From positions 48,630-112,629 of the forward strand of contig OMTF01000017.1 of assembly GCA_900313925.1 (NCBI GenBank): a stretch of DNA of 64,000 nucleotides. The letters are read 5' to 3'. The notes under the pieces are model-generated. The model saw only the letters and a list, made by a program, of their open reading frames with translations. It searched no databases and was not told where the DNA came from. Source of the DNA: an uncultured Eubacteriales bacterium. GTDB taxonomy: Bacteria; Bacillota; Clostridia; Oscillospirales; Oscillospiraceae. The position numbers and the translations under genes are program-made. Every line of letters starts with the position of its first letter. The first letter of the stretch is position 1. Shown here piece after piece: positions 1 to 7,932 of the stretch.

Positions 1-663
1 CGGATGATCCACGATTCTCGGGTCCGCCATAAGGATGCCGGAGACATCCGTCCAGTTCTCATAAATGTTCGCGTCCAGCGCCGCCGCCGCAAGGGCGCCC
101 GTAATGTCGCTTCCGCCGCGGGACATGGTACGGATTCTTCCGTCCGGAAGGACCCCGTAGAAGCCCGGCGTAACCATCCTGCGCTCCGTGCCCAGATCCC
201 GCAGCGCCCGATAGGTTTTATCCTGATTTATCGTCCCGTCCAGATTGAATTTGACCCACTCCACGCTGTCAACAAAATCGAATTTAAGATAATCCGCCAG
301 CAGTCTTGCGGAAAAATATTCGCCCCTTGAAACCAGCCAGTCTCTGCTTACGCTCGGCCGAAGCGCCGCCTTCAGCTGCCGCAGCTCCCCTTCAATATCG
401 ATGGAAAGGGAAAGGTCCCTGCAGATTTCGCGGTAGCGTTCCGCGATCATCTGAAAAATGTCCCCGGGATCAACCCCATACTGAATATGTGCGTAGCAGA
501 GATACAGCAGATCAGTGATCTTATGATCGTCTTCCTTTCTTTTCCCGGCTGCGGAAACGACAATCACTTTTCTTGCCGGGTCGGACAGAATGATGTCCTT
601 TACTTTTTTATACTGTTCTGCATCGGCCATGGATGAGCCGCCGAATTTTGCTACTTTCAACAT
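1..663 (-). CDS. lysC: Aspartate kinase (aspartokinase), N-terminal part, cut by window edge
   Basis: Phosphorylates L-aspartate in the first step of the lysine, threonine and methionine pathway. The translation opens MLKVAKFGGSSMADAEQ, with the KFGGSS nucleotide-binding motif at residues 5-10, and carries the family's SRGGSDITGA segment near the truncated end. About 221 codons are present. The C-terminal ACT domains that would show which amino acid inhibits it lie outside the window. The ATG at 663 follows an AGGAG site. Homoserine dehydrogenase ends one base upstream, so the two are almost certainly co-transcribed. The assignment as aspartokinase is firm; the lysC isoform name is a guess because the regulatory region is missing. 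Confidence 0.9.
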   Translation of the reverse strand, partial: MLKVAKFGGSSMADAEQYKKVKDIILSDPARKVIVVSAAGKRKEDDHKITDLLYLCYAHIQYGVDPGDIFQMIAERYREICRDLSLSIDIEGELRQLKAALRPSVSRDWLVSRGEYFSARLLADYLKFDFVDSVEWVKFNLDGTINQDKTYRALRDLGTERRMVTPGFYGVLPDGRIRTMSRGGSDITGALAAAALDANIYENWTDVSGILMADPRIVDHP

Positions 664-664
664 G

Positions 665-1804
665 CTACCTTACTCCTGCAAAGAAAATCTCCGGATCCTG
701 CCGGCGGAGGCGTGCCGCCTGTCTGTGCGCTTCCCGGACGCTTATTTCTTCTGTAAGCACGCCGTCCGCCCATTTTTCCATTGACTTTTCCTCCAGCCAG
801 GAATCCTCCGCCCGAGTCCGGAAATAATACGGCATCGTTTCGGATTCGTTGTCTACCGGAATCTCTTTTCCCGCTTCGGAATAAAAACCGCGGGTTCCGT
901 TTTGGATATCCAGCAGGTCCTCCACAACATTGTAGGCTGTGGGGAAGCGGCCGGCTCCCTGTCCGTAAAAGCTCTCCCGGCCGGTATATTCGGTTTCAAA
1001 GGAGATCATGTTAAAGTTCTGCCGCACAGCGCATTCAAGGCTTCGGTCCGGAAGGAACTCCGGCTGGACATAGGCCGAAATTCCGTTCTCCGTTCTGCTT
1101 CCCGTCGCCATAAACCGGCAGCACCGGCCATGCAGATGTGCAGCGCGGATATCGGGCTCCTGTATGCAGCGGATGCCCGCAACGGGAACTTCCTCCTCCT
1201 TCAGAAGGCTGCCGAAAGCGACATTGGCACTGATGATGCATTTGCGCTGCACATCCAGCCCGTCAATGTCCGCGGTCGGATCCGCTTCCGCATAACCAAG
1301 CTTCTGCGCCGTGGCAAGCACTTCCGAAAAGCTTTTTCCGTCGGTTTCCATGGAGTCAAGAATAAAATTCGTCGTCCCGTTCATGATGCCGTAAAAGCGC
1401 TGCATCGGACTGACTCTCGCCGCTCGCTGCAAATTGACAAGCCAGGGTATGCCGCCGCCGACGGCTGCCGTGCAGCGGAACGCCGCCTTTTTCTTCTCCG
1501 CAAGAGAAAGAAGTTCTCTGTAATAATGCGCGACCAGATATTTATTTGCCGTAACCAGGTTCTTTCCCGCTTCCAGTGCCCGCGATACATATTCGAAGGA
1601 AGGATGAATTCCCCCCAGCACTTCGACGACCGTATCGACCTCGGGATCCTGCAGGATTTTCTCTATATCGTACACCGCAAGGCTGCCCAGCTCGGGACGT
1701 TCCCGACGCACAAGGACATATTTCACTTTCAGATCTTCCCGGCTTTCCGCAATCTTCAGAACGCCGCCCCCTACGGTTCCGCAGCCCAATAATCCTATCT
1801 TCAT
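665..1804 (-). CDS. hom: Homoserine dehydrogenase
   Basis: NAD(P)-dependent reduction of aspartate semialdehyde to homoserine, the branch toward threonine and methionine. The protein of 379 residues begins MKIGLLGCGTVGGGV, a Rossmann GxGxxG nucleotide-binding motif. The family signature region around GGGIPWL and the downstream NGTTNFIL are also visible. I chose the ATG at 1804 because the Rossmann fold normally starts within the first few residues. The open frame runs further upstream, but those residues look non-native. It is shorter than versions with a C-terminal ACT domain, which seems to be absent. It is the first gene of the operon with aspartokinase and is preceded by a promoter at 1911-1939. 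Confidence 0.93.
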   Translation of the reverse strand: MKIGLLGCGTVGGGVLKIAESREDLKVKYVLVRRERPELGSLAVYDIEKILQDPEVDTVVEVLGGIHPSFEYVSRALEAGKNLVTANKYLVAHYYRELLSLAEKKKAAFRCTAAVGGGIPWLVNLQRAARVSPMQRFYGIMNGTTNFILDSMETDGKSFSEVLATAQKLGYAEADPTADIDGLDVQRKCIISANVAFGSLLKEEEVPVAGIRCIQEPDIRAAHLHGRCCRFMATGSRTENGISAYVQPEFLPDRSLECAVRQNFNMISFETEYTGRESFYGQGAGRFPTAYNVVEDLLDIQNGTRGFYSEAGKEIPVDNESETMPYYFRTRAEDSWLEEKSMEKWADGVLTEEISVREAHRQAARLRRQDPEIFFAGVR

Positions 1805-1910
1805 CCGCTTCCACCGATTTTCGGTGAATCCCCCCTTTTTCTCTTTCTGTAAGGTCTTTTTCCCCTTTGGATGGCCGTGAGGAAAATACAATTGTTTTTG
1901 GTAGGTGTAC

Positions 1911-1939
1911 ACTATACCATAGCTTCCGCAGGATTTCAA
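1911..1939 (-). promoter_or_regulatory. Sigma-A-type promoter for hom-aspartokinase
   Basis: On the minus strand TTGAAA (1934-1939) is followed after 17 bases by TATAGT (1911-1916). Transcription would start about 100 bases before the hom start codon. No lysine riboswitch or T-box could be recognised in that leader. Confidence 0.6.
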
Positions 1940-2210
1940 CCGACGTTTTACCCAGTATCGTGCAGCCTCCGCACAGAAAATTGTATATTCCGCCTAAGTA
2001 TGCGAATCCGGCGGGAAAATTATGCAGAATTATACAAAATGGAAATTCTCTTAAATTTTTTCAGATTTCAATTTCAATCTTTGAAAATTTCGATTTTTCG
2101 CATTATTTTGGGAAATATTTATCCCCCTTATAAGGAGACTTTATGTTTGTTCAGCACAGTACGCTGTTAAAATATTTGCAATTTTCATTCGTTATTTATG
2201 CGTTTTTAAC

Positions 2211-2239
2211 TTGCAACTCTTTCGTAAACATACTATAAT
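2211..2239 (+). promoter_or_regulatory. Sigma-A-type promoter for the TAXI-TRAP operon
   Basis: TTGCAA (2211-2216), 17-base spacer, TATAAT (2234-2239). A strong GAGGAGG ribosome site precedes the ATG at 2314. Confidence 0.7.
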
Positions 2240-2313
2240 TACTCCATGCCCTTCGCGCCTGAAATCCGTGATCTTCCGGCGCGAAGCAAGAATGAAATCG
2301 AGGAGGAACTACA

Positions 2314-3342
2314 ATGAAAAAGATTCTGGCATTGGTCCTCGCTCTCTGCATGGTTTTTGTCCTGTGCGCGTGCGGTTCCGGCAATTCGGGCACCACTTCT
2401 TCCGCTTCTCCGGATGCAGCCGCGTCATCGGATACTTCTGCAGCGAGTACGGATACAGAAACCGTGGCGGTTACTGCCGTAATTATTGCAGCGGATACGG
2501 TCCCGGAAGATGTAATTTACAAATTCACGTCAACAATCTTTGATAATCTGGACGCCATCTCCGAGCAGCACGCGAAAGGCTCGGAGGCAAGCCTTGAGCA
2601 GGCGGCTTCCATTACTTCCGTGCCGTACCATCCCGGCGCCGCGAAGTATTATCAGGAAAAAGGCATTACTGTCGAGGCGGTCAAGGAAGGTGCGGGGACC
2701 GGATCCGGCTCTGCGCTGACCTTCGGTACCGGTGGCGAAGCCGGAACCTATTATGCGTTCGGCGGCGTCCTTGCCCAGTATGTGTCTTCGAACACCGACG
2801 TTTCCGTCACCGCCGTTTCTTCCGGCGGCTCGCAGGCAAATATTGAGGATATCGCAGCGGGAACCATTCAGCTTGGATTTGTCCAGTCCGACGTTATGAG
2901 CTATGCCTTCAACGGCGAGCGTCTGTTTACGGAACCGGTGAAAGGATTCTCCGTCGTTGCCGCCATGTACATGGAACAGGTTCAGATAGTAACGACCGAT
3001 CCTTCCATCAAGTCTGTTGCGGACCTGAAAGGCAAAACCGTATCCATCGGCGCTTCCGGCTCGGGCGTATACTTCAACGCAATTGATGTTCTGGAATCCT
3101 ACGGCCTGTCGGAATCCGACATCAGCCCCGTGTACCAGAGCTTCGGTGACAGTGCGGACAGCCTGAAGGACGGAAAGATCGACGCCGGCTTCATCGTTGC
3201 CGGCGCACCGACAACGGCTATCACGGACCTTGCCGCTTCAAAGGATGTATACCTCGTCAGCCTGGACGAAGAGCATATCCTGCAGCTGCTTGAGAAATCT
3301 CCGTACTATGTCGCCTATACGATTCCTGCCGGAACCTACTGA
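2314..3342 (+). CDS. TAXI-family TRAP transporter solute-binding lipoprotein, apparently circularly permuted
   Basis: Extracellular substrate-binding protein for the TRAP permease that follows. Residues 1-20 are a lipoprotein signal peptide with lipobox LCAC (Cys20), then a Ser/Thr/Ala/Asp linker to about residue 48. Residues 50-125 match what is normally the C-terminal lobe of TAXI proteins (AVIIAADTVPEDVIYKF, then YHPGAAKYYQEKG). The usual N-terminal core starts only near residue 134 (TFGTGGEAGTYYA) and runs to the stop. The protein ends at PYYVAYTIPAGTY, just where an ordinary TAXI protein would continue into the segment found here at the front. All parts are present once, in permuted order. 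The ligand is unknown; characterised relatives bind glutamate or other carboxylates. Confidence 0.9.
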   Translation: MKKILALVLALCMVFVLCACGSGNSGTTSSASPDAAASSDTSAASTDTETVAVTAVIIAADTVPEDVIYKFTSTIFDNLDAISEQHAKGSEASLEQAASITSVPYHPGAAKYYQEKGITVEAVKEGAGTGSGSALTFGTGGEAGTYYAFGGVLAQYVSSNTDVSVTAVSSGGSQANIEDIAAGTIQLGFVQSDVMSYAFNGERLFTEPVKGFSVVAAMYMEQVQIVTTDPSIKSVADLKGKTVSIGASGSGVYFNAIDVLESYGLSESDISPVYQSFGDSADSLKDGKIDAGFIVAGAPTTAITDLAASKDVYLVSLDEEHILQLLEKSPYYVAYTIPAGTY

Positions 3343-3375
3343 GTTCCCTCCGCAGGTTCGATTTAGCGCTTTTTT

Positions 3376-3412
3376 CCGGCAACCCGCGGTTTCTTCGGCC
3401 GTCGGTTGCCGG
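3376..3412 (+). terminator. Stem-loop 1 between TAXI and TRAP genes
   Basis: Perfect 9-bp stem CCGGCAACC/GGTTGCCGG (3376-3384 with 3404-3412) with a 19-base loop. There is no U-run after it, so it is more likely an mRNA-stabilising or processing hairpin than a full terminator. Confidence 0.5.
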
Positions 3413-3418
3413 ATTCAC

Positions 3419-3444
3419 CTGCGTCATCTTCTCAGATGACGCAG
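3419..3444 (+). terminator. Stem-loop 2 between TAXI and TRAP genes
   Basis: Perfect 11-bp stem CTGCGTCATCT/AGATGACGCAG with a TCTC loop, followed by TGTATTTTGT. A partial terminator would give more binding protein than permease, as is common in solute-binding-protein operons. Confidence 0.6.
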
Positions 3445-3469
3445 TGTATTTTGTACGAGGACTGTCCTT

Positions 3470-3504
3470 TTTTCAGAAAGCAGAAGTCTTCCGCTTTCTG
3501 AAAA
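3470..3504 (+). terminator. Stem-loop 3 just before the TRAP permease
   Basis: Perfect 12-bp stem TTTTCAGAAAGC/GCTTTCTGAAAA with an 11-base loop. It ends about 20 bases before the GGGAGG ribosome site of the permease gene, so it could affect its translation. Confidence 0.5.
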
Positions 3505-3537
3505 GCGGATAACCAACTACCACAGGGAGGATTCTTC

Positions 3538-5595
3538 ATGGCAGAAGACATAAACAATACCGCAGCGCAGCAAACAAAGGAGCAGGCGGAAGACATCATG
3601 CGCCAGTACGACCGTGAGTCCGCCACCCGTATCTGGACGGGAACGCCGGCTATTATTGTAAAGATAATACTGGCTGTTTTCTCGCTCTACTGCATCTGGT
3701 CTACTTTGTTTTCAACGGCGGACCTGCCTATTCGCCTTACGGCGTTTCTCGGGTTCACCATTATTATGGGATATTTGACCTACCCTGCAAAAAAGAAAAA
3801 CGTAAAGCCGAACTCCCTTCCCTGGTATGACATACTGCTGATGGTCCTGGGTGCCTTTTCCTTTTTCTATTACTGCCTCAACTATTCCACCCTGGTAAAG
3901 GTGCTCACCAGTTCCTCGGCTCTTCAGACGATGAGCAATGCCTGGTTCTATGTTGCGATCGCCATCGTCGGAATCCTCTGCACAGCGGAACTGTGCCGGA
4001 GATGCGTCGGCGTTCCCATTCTCTGCGTGGTTGCAGCCCTTGTAATCTATACCTTCATCAGCATGATGAAAGGCAGCCAGAATTTTTATCAGGTTCTGAC
4101 CCGTGTACTGTACACGCTCTATTACGGCACCTCCGGAATTCTGGGCACGCCGGTACAGGTCTGCCTGAAATTTATCGCCGTCTTTATCATCTTCGGCGCC
4201 TTTCTGGAGCGCACCGGAATTTCCAATTTCTTCATCGCTCTTGCAAATTCCATCGCAGGCTCCTCCTGCGGCGGTCCCGCAAAAGTCGCGGTGATCTCCT
4301 CCGCACTCTGCGGCATGGTTTCCGGCTCCTCCGTCGGCAATACCGTAACAACCGGGTCCGTAACCATTCCGATGATGAAGAAAACCGGGTACAAACCGGA
4401 ATTTGCCGGAGCCGTGGAGGCGGCCGCCTCGACCGGCGGTCAGATCATGCCTCCCATCATGGGCGCCGCGGCGTTTCTGATGGCTGAATATATCGGCGTT
4501 CCCTATGGAAATGTTGCCGTTTGGGCAATTCTCCCGGCAGTTCTCTATTTCTTCGGCATATTCATTGCCGTTCATCTGGAAGCCCGGAAACTCGGATTGA
4601 ACGGAATTCCGCGCAGCCAGCTTCCGAATTTCTGGAAGCTTCAGAAAAATGTTTACCTGCTCCTGCCGCTGATTCTTCTGATCTGGCTGGTAACGGCAAA
4701 CATTCGTTCGCTTCAGTTCTCCGCTTCCATTGCCATCATCCTGGCCATTATCGTCAGCATCCCGGGCTTCATCATGGAAGGCAGGGAGGACGTAAAGACG
4801 GGAAGGAACGCCGGCTCCGTTCTAGGCCTTACCGCGAAAAAAACGGGCGCCATGATACTGAACTCCCTAGAGGCAGGAGGGCGCGGATGCATTACCGTTA
4901 TTTCCGCCTGCGCCATGGCAGGCATCATTGCCGGATGCATCACGGTAACCGGCCTTGCCTCCAAGCTTATAAGCTCCATTGTAGCCGTAAGCCGCTCCAT
5001 TCCCTATCCGGGGCTGGCACTGTTCCTTGCGCTGTTCCTGACAATGCTCTGCTGCATTGTCCTCGGCATGGGCGTTCCGACAACCGCAAACTACTGCATT
5101 ATGGCTTCGACCTGCGCACCGATTCTTATCACCCTGGGAATTCCGAAAGTTGCTGCACATTTCTTCGTGTTTTATTTTGGAATCGTAGCGGATATCACGC
5201 CGCCGGTCGCGCTGGCTGCCTATGCGGGTTCCGCCATCGCGCATTCCGATCCGATGAAAACCGGGCTCAATGCGACAAAGCTTGCGATTGCAGCGTTTAT
5301 TGTTCCGTACATTTTCGCGATGAATCCTTCGATGCTCCTTCTGGATCAGGGCTTTCTCAATGCCCTGCAGGTCATTGTAACCTCTCTGCTGGGAATCTTC
5401 GGGGTCGCCGCAGCGCTGAACGGCTATACCTTTACCCATATTCACTGGCTGGGACGGATTGCCTTTGCCATCGGCGGCCTGTCTCTGCTGATTCCCACGA
5501 CGGCGACGGACGTTATCGGTCTGGTTCTGCTCGCCGGCATGACCGTTGTTCAATATATGAAGCGGAAGAGGATTTCGGCAAAACAGGCTGTGTAA
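3538..5595 (+). CDS. TRAP transporter fused permease (4TM + 12TM type, TAXI-associated)
   Basis: Membrane part of a TAXI-TRAP system that uses an ion gradient to import a solute delivered by the upstream lipoprotein. At 685 residues it has the size of fused DctQ-DctM proteins. Many hydrophobic segments are visible, with conserved DctM-type glycine-rich motifs such as SGSSVGNTVTTG near residue 263 and GQIMPPIMGAAAF near 300. A second copy of the family pattern, LGMGVPTTANYCIM, lies near residue 510. The ATG at 3538 follows GGGAGG. The hydrophilic N-terminus of about 35 residues is probably cytoplasmic. Operon with the TAXI gene, separated by three hairpins. The substrate cannot be told from the sequence. 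Confidence 0.92.
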   Translation: MAEDINNTAAQQTKEQAEDIMRQYDRESATRIWTGTPAIIVKIILAVFSLYCIWSTLFSTADLPIRLTAFLGFTIIMGYLTYPAKKKNVKPNSLPWYDILLMVLGAFSFFYYCLNYSTLVKVLTSSSALQTMSNAWFYVAIAIVGILCTAELCRRCVGVPILCVVAALVIYTFISMMKGSQNFYQVLTRVLYTLYYGTSGILGTPVQVCLKFIAVFIIFGAFLERTGISNFFIALANSIAGSSCGGPAKVAVISSALCGMVSGSSVGNTVTTGSVTIPMMKKTGYKPEFAGAVEAAASTGGQIMPPIMGAAAFLMAEYIGVPYGNVAVWAILPAVLYFFGIFIAVHLEARKLGLNGIPRSQLPNFWKLQKNVYLLLPLILLIWLVTANIRSLQFSASIAIILAIIVSIPGFIMEGREDVKTGRNAGSVLGLTAKKTGAMILNSLEAGGRGCITVISACAMAGIIAGCITVTGLASKLISSIVAVSRSIPYPGLALFLALFLTMLCCIVLGMGVPTTANYCIMASTCAPILITLGIPKVAAHFFVFYFGIVADITPPVALAAYAGSAIAHSDPMKTGLNATKLAIAAFIVPYIFAMNPSMLLLDQGFLNALQVIVTSLLGIFGVAAALNGYTFTHIHWLGRIAFAIGGLSLLIPTTATDVIGLVLLAGMTVVQYMKRKRISAKQAV

Positions 5596-5635
5596 TTCTT
5601 CGGATTCCGGAAATGTCCATGGATAGCTGATATGC

Positions 5636-5675
5636 GCCCCCAGGCAGCTGCCGCTATCGCAGTCTGCTCGGGGGC
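5636..5675 (+). terminator. Stem-loop after the TRAP permease
   Basis: GCCCCCAGGCAG pairs with CTGCTCGGGGGC (5636-5647 with 5664-5675) with one mismatch and one wobble. No U-run follows, so terminator function is tentative. Confidence 0.4.
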
Positions 5676-5730
5676 ATCGCCGTGCTCCTCCGCCCTGCGG
5701 AATCAGTGCGAAGGAAACATCGGAATTTAT

Positions 5731-5759
5731 TTGTATAAATTGTTCTCTTGGAGTATAGT
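5731..5759 (+). promoter_or_regulatory. Promoter of the Nim-like gene
   Basis: TTGTAT (5731-5736), 17-base spacer, TATAGT (5754-5759), about 40 bases before the start codon. Confidence 0.5.
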
Positions 5760-5801
5760 AGGACGGATCATTAAATTGGACGGATCGCAGGAGAGGAACG
5801 C

Positions 5802-6278
5802 ATGCGCAGGAAAGATAGAGAAGTTACAGACAGCAATTCCCTCAACCGAATGCTTTTTGCGTGTGATACGCTTCGCATCGGAATTATGGGAGATCCCTAC
5901 CCGTATATCGTACCGGTCTCTTTCGGGATGGAAGTCGCAGAGGACGGAAAACCGGTCCTCTATGTGCACAGTTCGAAAGAAGGGGAAAAAGTAAACCGGC
6001 TGCGTGCGCACCCGGAAGTCTGCATTGAGGCGGACCAGTTTCTGGGCGTCGAAAAAACCGCCGCCGGCATCACCGCCCGCTACGAGAGCATCATCGGCTA
6101 CGGCAAATGCGCTTTTGTGTCGGATCCGGAGGAAGCGGAAAAAGGGCTCCGTCTTATCGTGGCGCACTACGGTTTTCCGGATTATCCGATGGACCGCTGC
6201 AAAGGCTTTTCCCGCGTGCTTATTCTCCGCATTAAGCTGAACTCTCTCTGCGGAAAGCGAAATTCCGCCGCCGGGTGA
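5802..6278 (+). CDS. Pyridoxamine 5'-phosphate oxidase-family FMN-binding protein (NimA-like)
   Basis: Small split-barrel flavoprotein of 158 residues. The pattern of a short helical N-terminus (LNRMLFACDTLRIGI), then PYIVPVSFGME, LYVHSSKEGEKVNRLRAHP and a late ARYESIIGYGKC segment, is that of the Nim/PNPOx-like group. Members use FMN; some reduce nitroimidazoles, but many have no known role. True pyridoxine oxidase activity is not implied. The ATG at 5802 follows AGGAGAGG. It has its own promoter and stands alone between the TRAP genes and asnS. The physiological substrate is unknown. Confidence 0.82.
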   Translation: MRRKDREVTDSNSLNRMLFACDTLRIGIMGDPYPYIVPVSFGMEVAEDGKPVLYVHSSKEGEKVNRLRAHPEVCIEADQFLGVEKTAAGITARYESIIGYGKCAFVSDPEEAEKGLRLIVAHYGFPDYPMDRCKGFSRVLILRIKLNSLCGKRNSAAG

Positions 6279-6310
6279 GGAAAATTTGCGCGCTTTGCGG
6301 AAGAATTTCG

Positions 6311-6339
6311 TTTACAGTCCCTTTTTTCAATGATAAACT
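6311..6339 (+). promoter_or_regulatory. Promoter of asnS
   Basis: TTTACA (6311-6316), 17-base spacer, TAAACT (6334-6339). The leader to the ATG at 6404 is about 60 bases, too short for a T-box. Confidence 0.5.
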
Positions 6340-6403
6340 GAGGTTCTGACTTGCGGGCGGAAGCCCGGAGACTATGCTGTAAGAAGACGAGGAGTGCAGA
6401 TTC

Positions 6404-7801
6404 ATGATATCGAGAACAAAAATCAAGCAGATATTCGCGGATCCGGAGACTTTTTCCGGAAAGGAAATTACTGTTGCCGGATGGGTCCGTTCCATCCGGG
6501 ACATGAAAAATTTCGGATTTATTTCGCTGAATGACGGCTCCTGCTTTCAGCCGCTGCAGGTCGTCATGGAAAGGGACCGCTTGGCCGATTATGATGCCAT
6601 TGTAGGACAGAATGTCGGCGCGGCTCTGATCTGCAAAGGGCTCCTGACGCTAACACCGGATGCTCCGCAGCCGTTTGAATTAAAAGCCGGCTCCATTTCC
6701 GTGGAAGGCGTTTCCGCACCGGACTATCCTCTGCAGAAAAAGCGCCATACGCTGGAATATCTGCGGACCATTCAGCATCTGCGTCCTCGTACAAATCTGT
6801 TCAATGCAGTGTTTCGCGTTCGCTCCGTTGCCGCCTACGCGGTGCACACCTACTTCCAGAGCCAGGGCTTCGTTTATGTCCAGACTCCGATTATTACCGG
6901 ATCGGACGCGGAGGGCGCCGGCGAAATGTTTCAGGTTACGACCTTGGATTTGAACAACATTCCGAAAACGCCGGACGGAAAGGTAGACTTCCGGCAGGAC
7001 TTCTTCGGAAAGAGCACAAACCTTACCGTTTCCGGGCAGCTGAATGCAGAGAACTTCGCCTTGGCGTTCGGCGACGTATATACATTCGGACCGACTTTCC
7101 GTGCTGAAAATTCCAACACGCAGCGCCATGCGGCGGAGTTCTGGATGATCGAGCCGGAAATGGCCTTCTGCGATCTGGAAGGGGATCTGGAGAGCATGGA
7201 AGGTCTCGTAAAATTCATGATTCATTCCGTATTGGATCAGTGCCCGCAGGAAATGGAATTTTTCAACAAGTACGTAGACAAAGGCCTGCTCGCTCGTCTC
7301 GAAAATGTTGTTTCGAATGATTTCGGCCGCATCACGTACACGGAAGCGGTGGAGCTTCTGCAGAAATCCGGCAGAAAATTCGATAACCCCGTCGCCTGGG
7401 GCATCGACCTGCAGACGGAACACGAGCGATATCTTACGGAAGAAGTGTTTAAAAAGCCGATTTTCGTCACGGATTACCCGAAGGAAATCAAGGCTTTCTA
7501 CATGCGCCTTAACGATGACGGGAAAACCGTCGCCGCAGCCGACTGCCTGGTTCCCGGCATCGGAGAAATTATCGGTGGAAGCCAGCGTGAAGAGCGGCTG
7601 GACATTCTGGAGAAAGTCATGGATGATCGCAAAATGCGCAAGGAAGATTACTGGTGGTACAGGGACCTTCGCCGTTACGGCTCCTGCCGCCACGCCGGCT
7701 ACGGCGTCGGTTTTGAGCGAATGGTAATGTATCTTACCGGCGTAAGCAATATCCGGGATGTAGAACTGCATCCGCGTACGGTGGGAAATGCAGAATTTTA
7801 A
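6404..7801 (+). CDS. asnS: Asparaginyl-tRNA synthetase
   Basis: Charges tRNA-Asn with asparagine in the cytoplasm. The 465-residue protein has the N-terminal OB-fold anticodon-binding domain (about 1-115, with [16 protein letters not shown]). The class II catalytic core follows: motif 2 region [18 protein letters not shown] near residue 235, and motif 3 [15 protein letters not shown] near 435. The asparagine-type segment [14 protein letters not shown] is also visible. Length is typical. The ATG at 6404 follows GAGGAG. It is a single-gene unit bounded by its promoter and a strong terminator at 7819-7852. Confidence 0.97.
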   Translation: MISRTKIKQIFADPETFSGKEITVAGWVRSIRDMKNFGFISLNDGSCFQPLQVVMERDRLADYDAIVGQNVGAALICKGLLTLTPDAPQPFELKAGSISVEGVSAPDYPLQKKRHTLEYLRTIQHLRPRTNLFNAVFRVRSVAAYAVHTYFQSQGFVYVQTPIITGSDAEGAGEMFQVTTLDLNNIPKTPDGKVDFRQDFFGKSTNLTVSGQLNAENFALAFGDVYTFGPTFRAENSNTQRHAAEFWMIEPEMAFCDLEGDLESMEGLVKFMIHSVLDQCPQEMEFFNKYVDKGLLARLENVVSNDFGRITYTEAVELLQKSGRKFDNPVAWGIDLQTEHERYLTEEVFKKPIFVTDYPKEIKAFYMRLNDDGKTVAAADCLVPGIGEIIGGSQREERLDILEKVMDDRKMRKEDYWWYRDLRRYGSCRHAGYGVGFERMVMYLTGVSNIRDVELHPRTVGNAEF

Positions 7802-7818
7802 CTTTGGTTTTTTTGCCG

Positions 7819-7852
7819 AAGAGGAGGCACGCATCGGTGCCTCCTCTTTTTC
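7819..7852 (+). terminator. Intrinsic terminator after asnS
   Basis: AAGAGGAGGCAC and GTGCCTCCTCTT form a 12-bp stem with a 6-base loop and a T-run. It may also serve the convergent citrate synthase gene. Confidence 0.85.
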
Positions 7853-7932
7853 CGTATTTTGCCGATTTGCTGCATCGTATATCGGGCTGCCGCCCCATGC
7901 AGCGTTCCTCTTTGCCGGTTCCGGTTTCCTAT

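Larger units (their letters stand above)
1805..2313. other. Divergent intergenic region between hom and the TAXI gene
   Basis: About 500 bases without a gene. It holds the minus-strand hom promoter (1911-1939) and the plus-strand promoter of the TAXI-TRAP genes (2211-2239). The stretch from 1940 to 2210 is AT-rich in its right half; I see no gene and no clear structured RNA in it. Confidence 0.6.

Noticed and set aside
902..1792. Long open frame antisense to homoserine dehydrogenase
   Set aside because: It mirrors hom codons in high-GC DNA, has no ribosome site and the translation is Arg/His-rich without family features.
6340..6403. T-box or riboswitch before asnS
   Set aside because: The leader is only about 60 bases and shows no structure.
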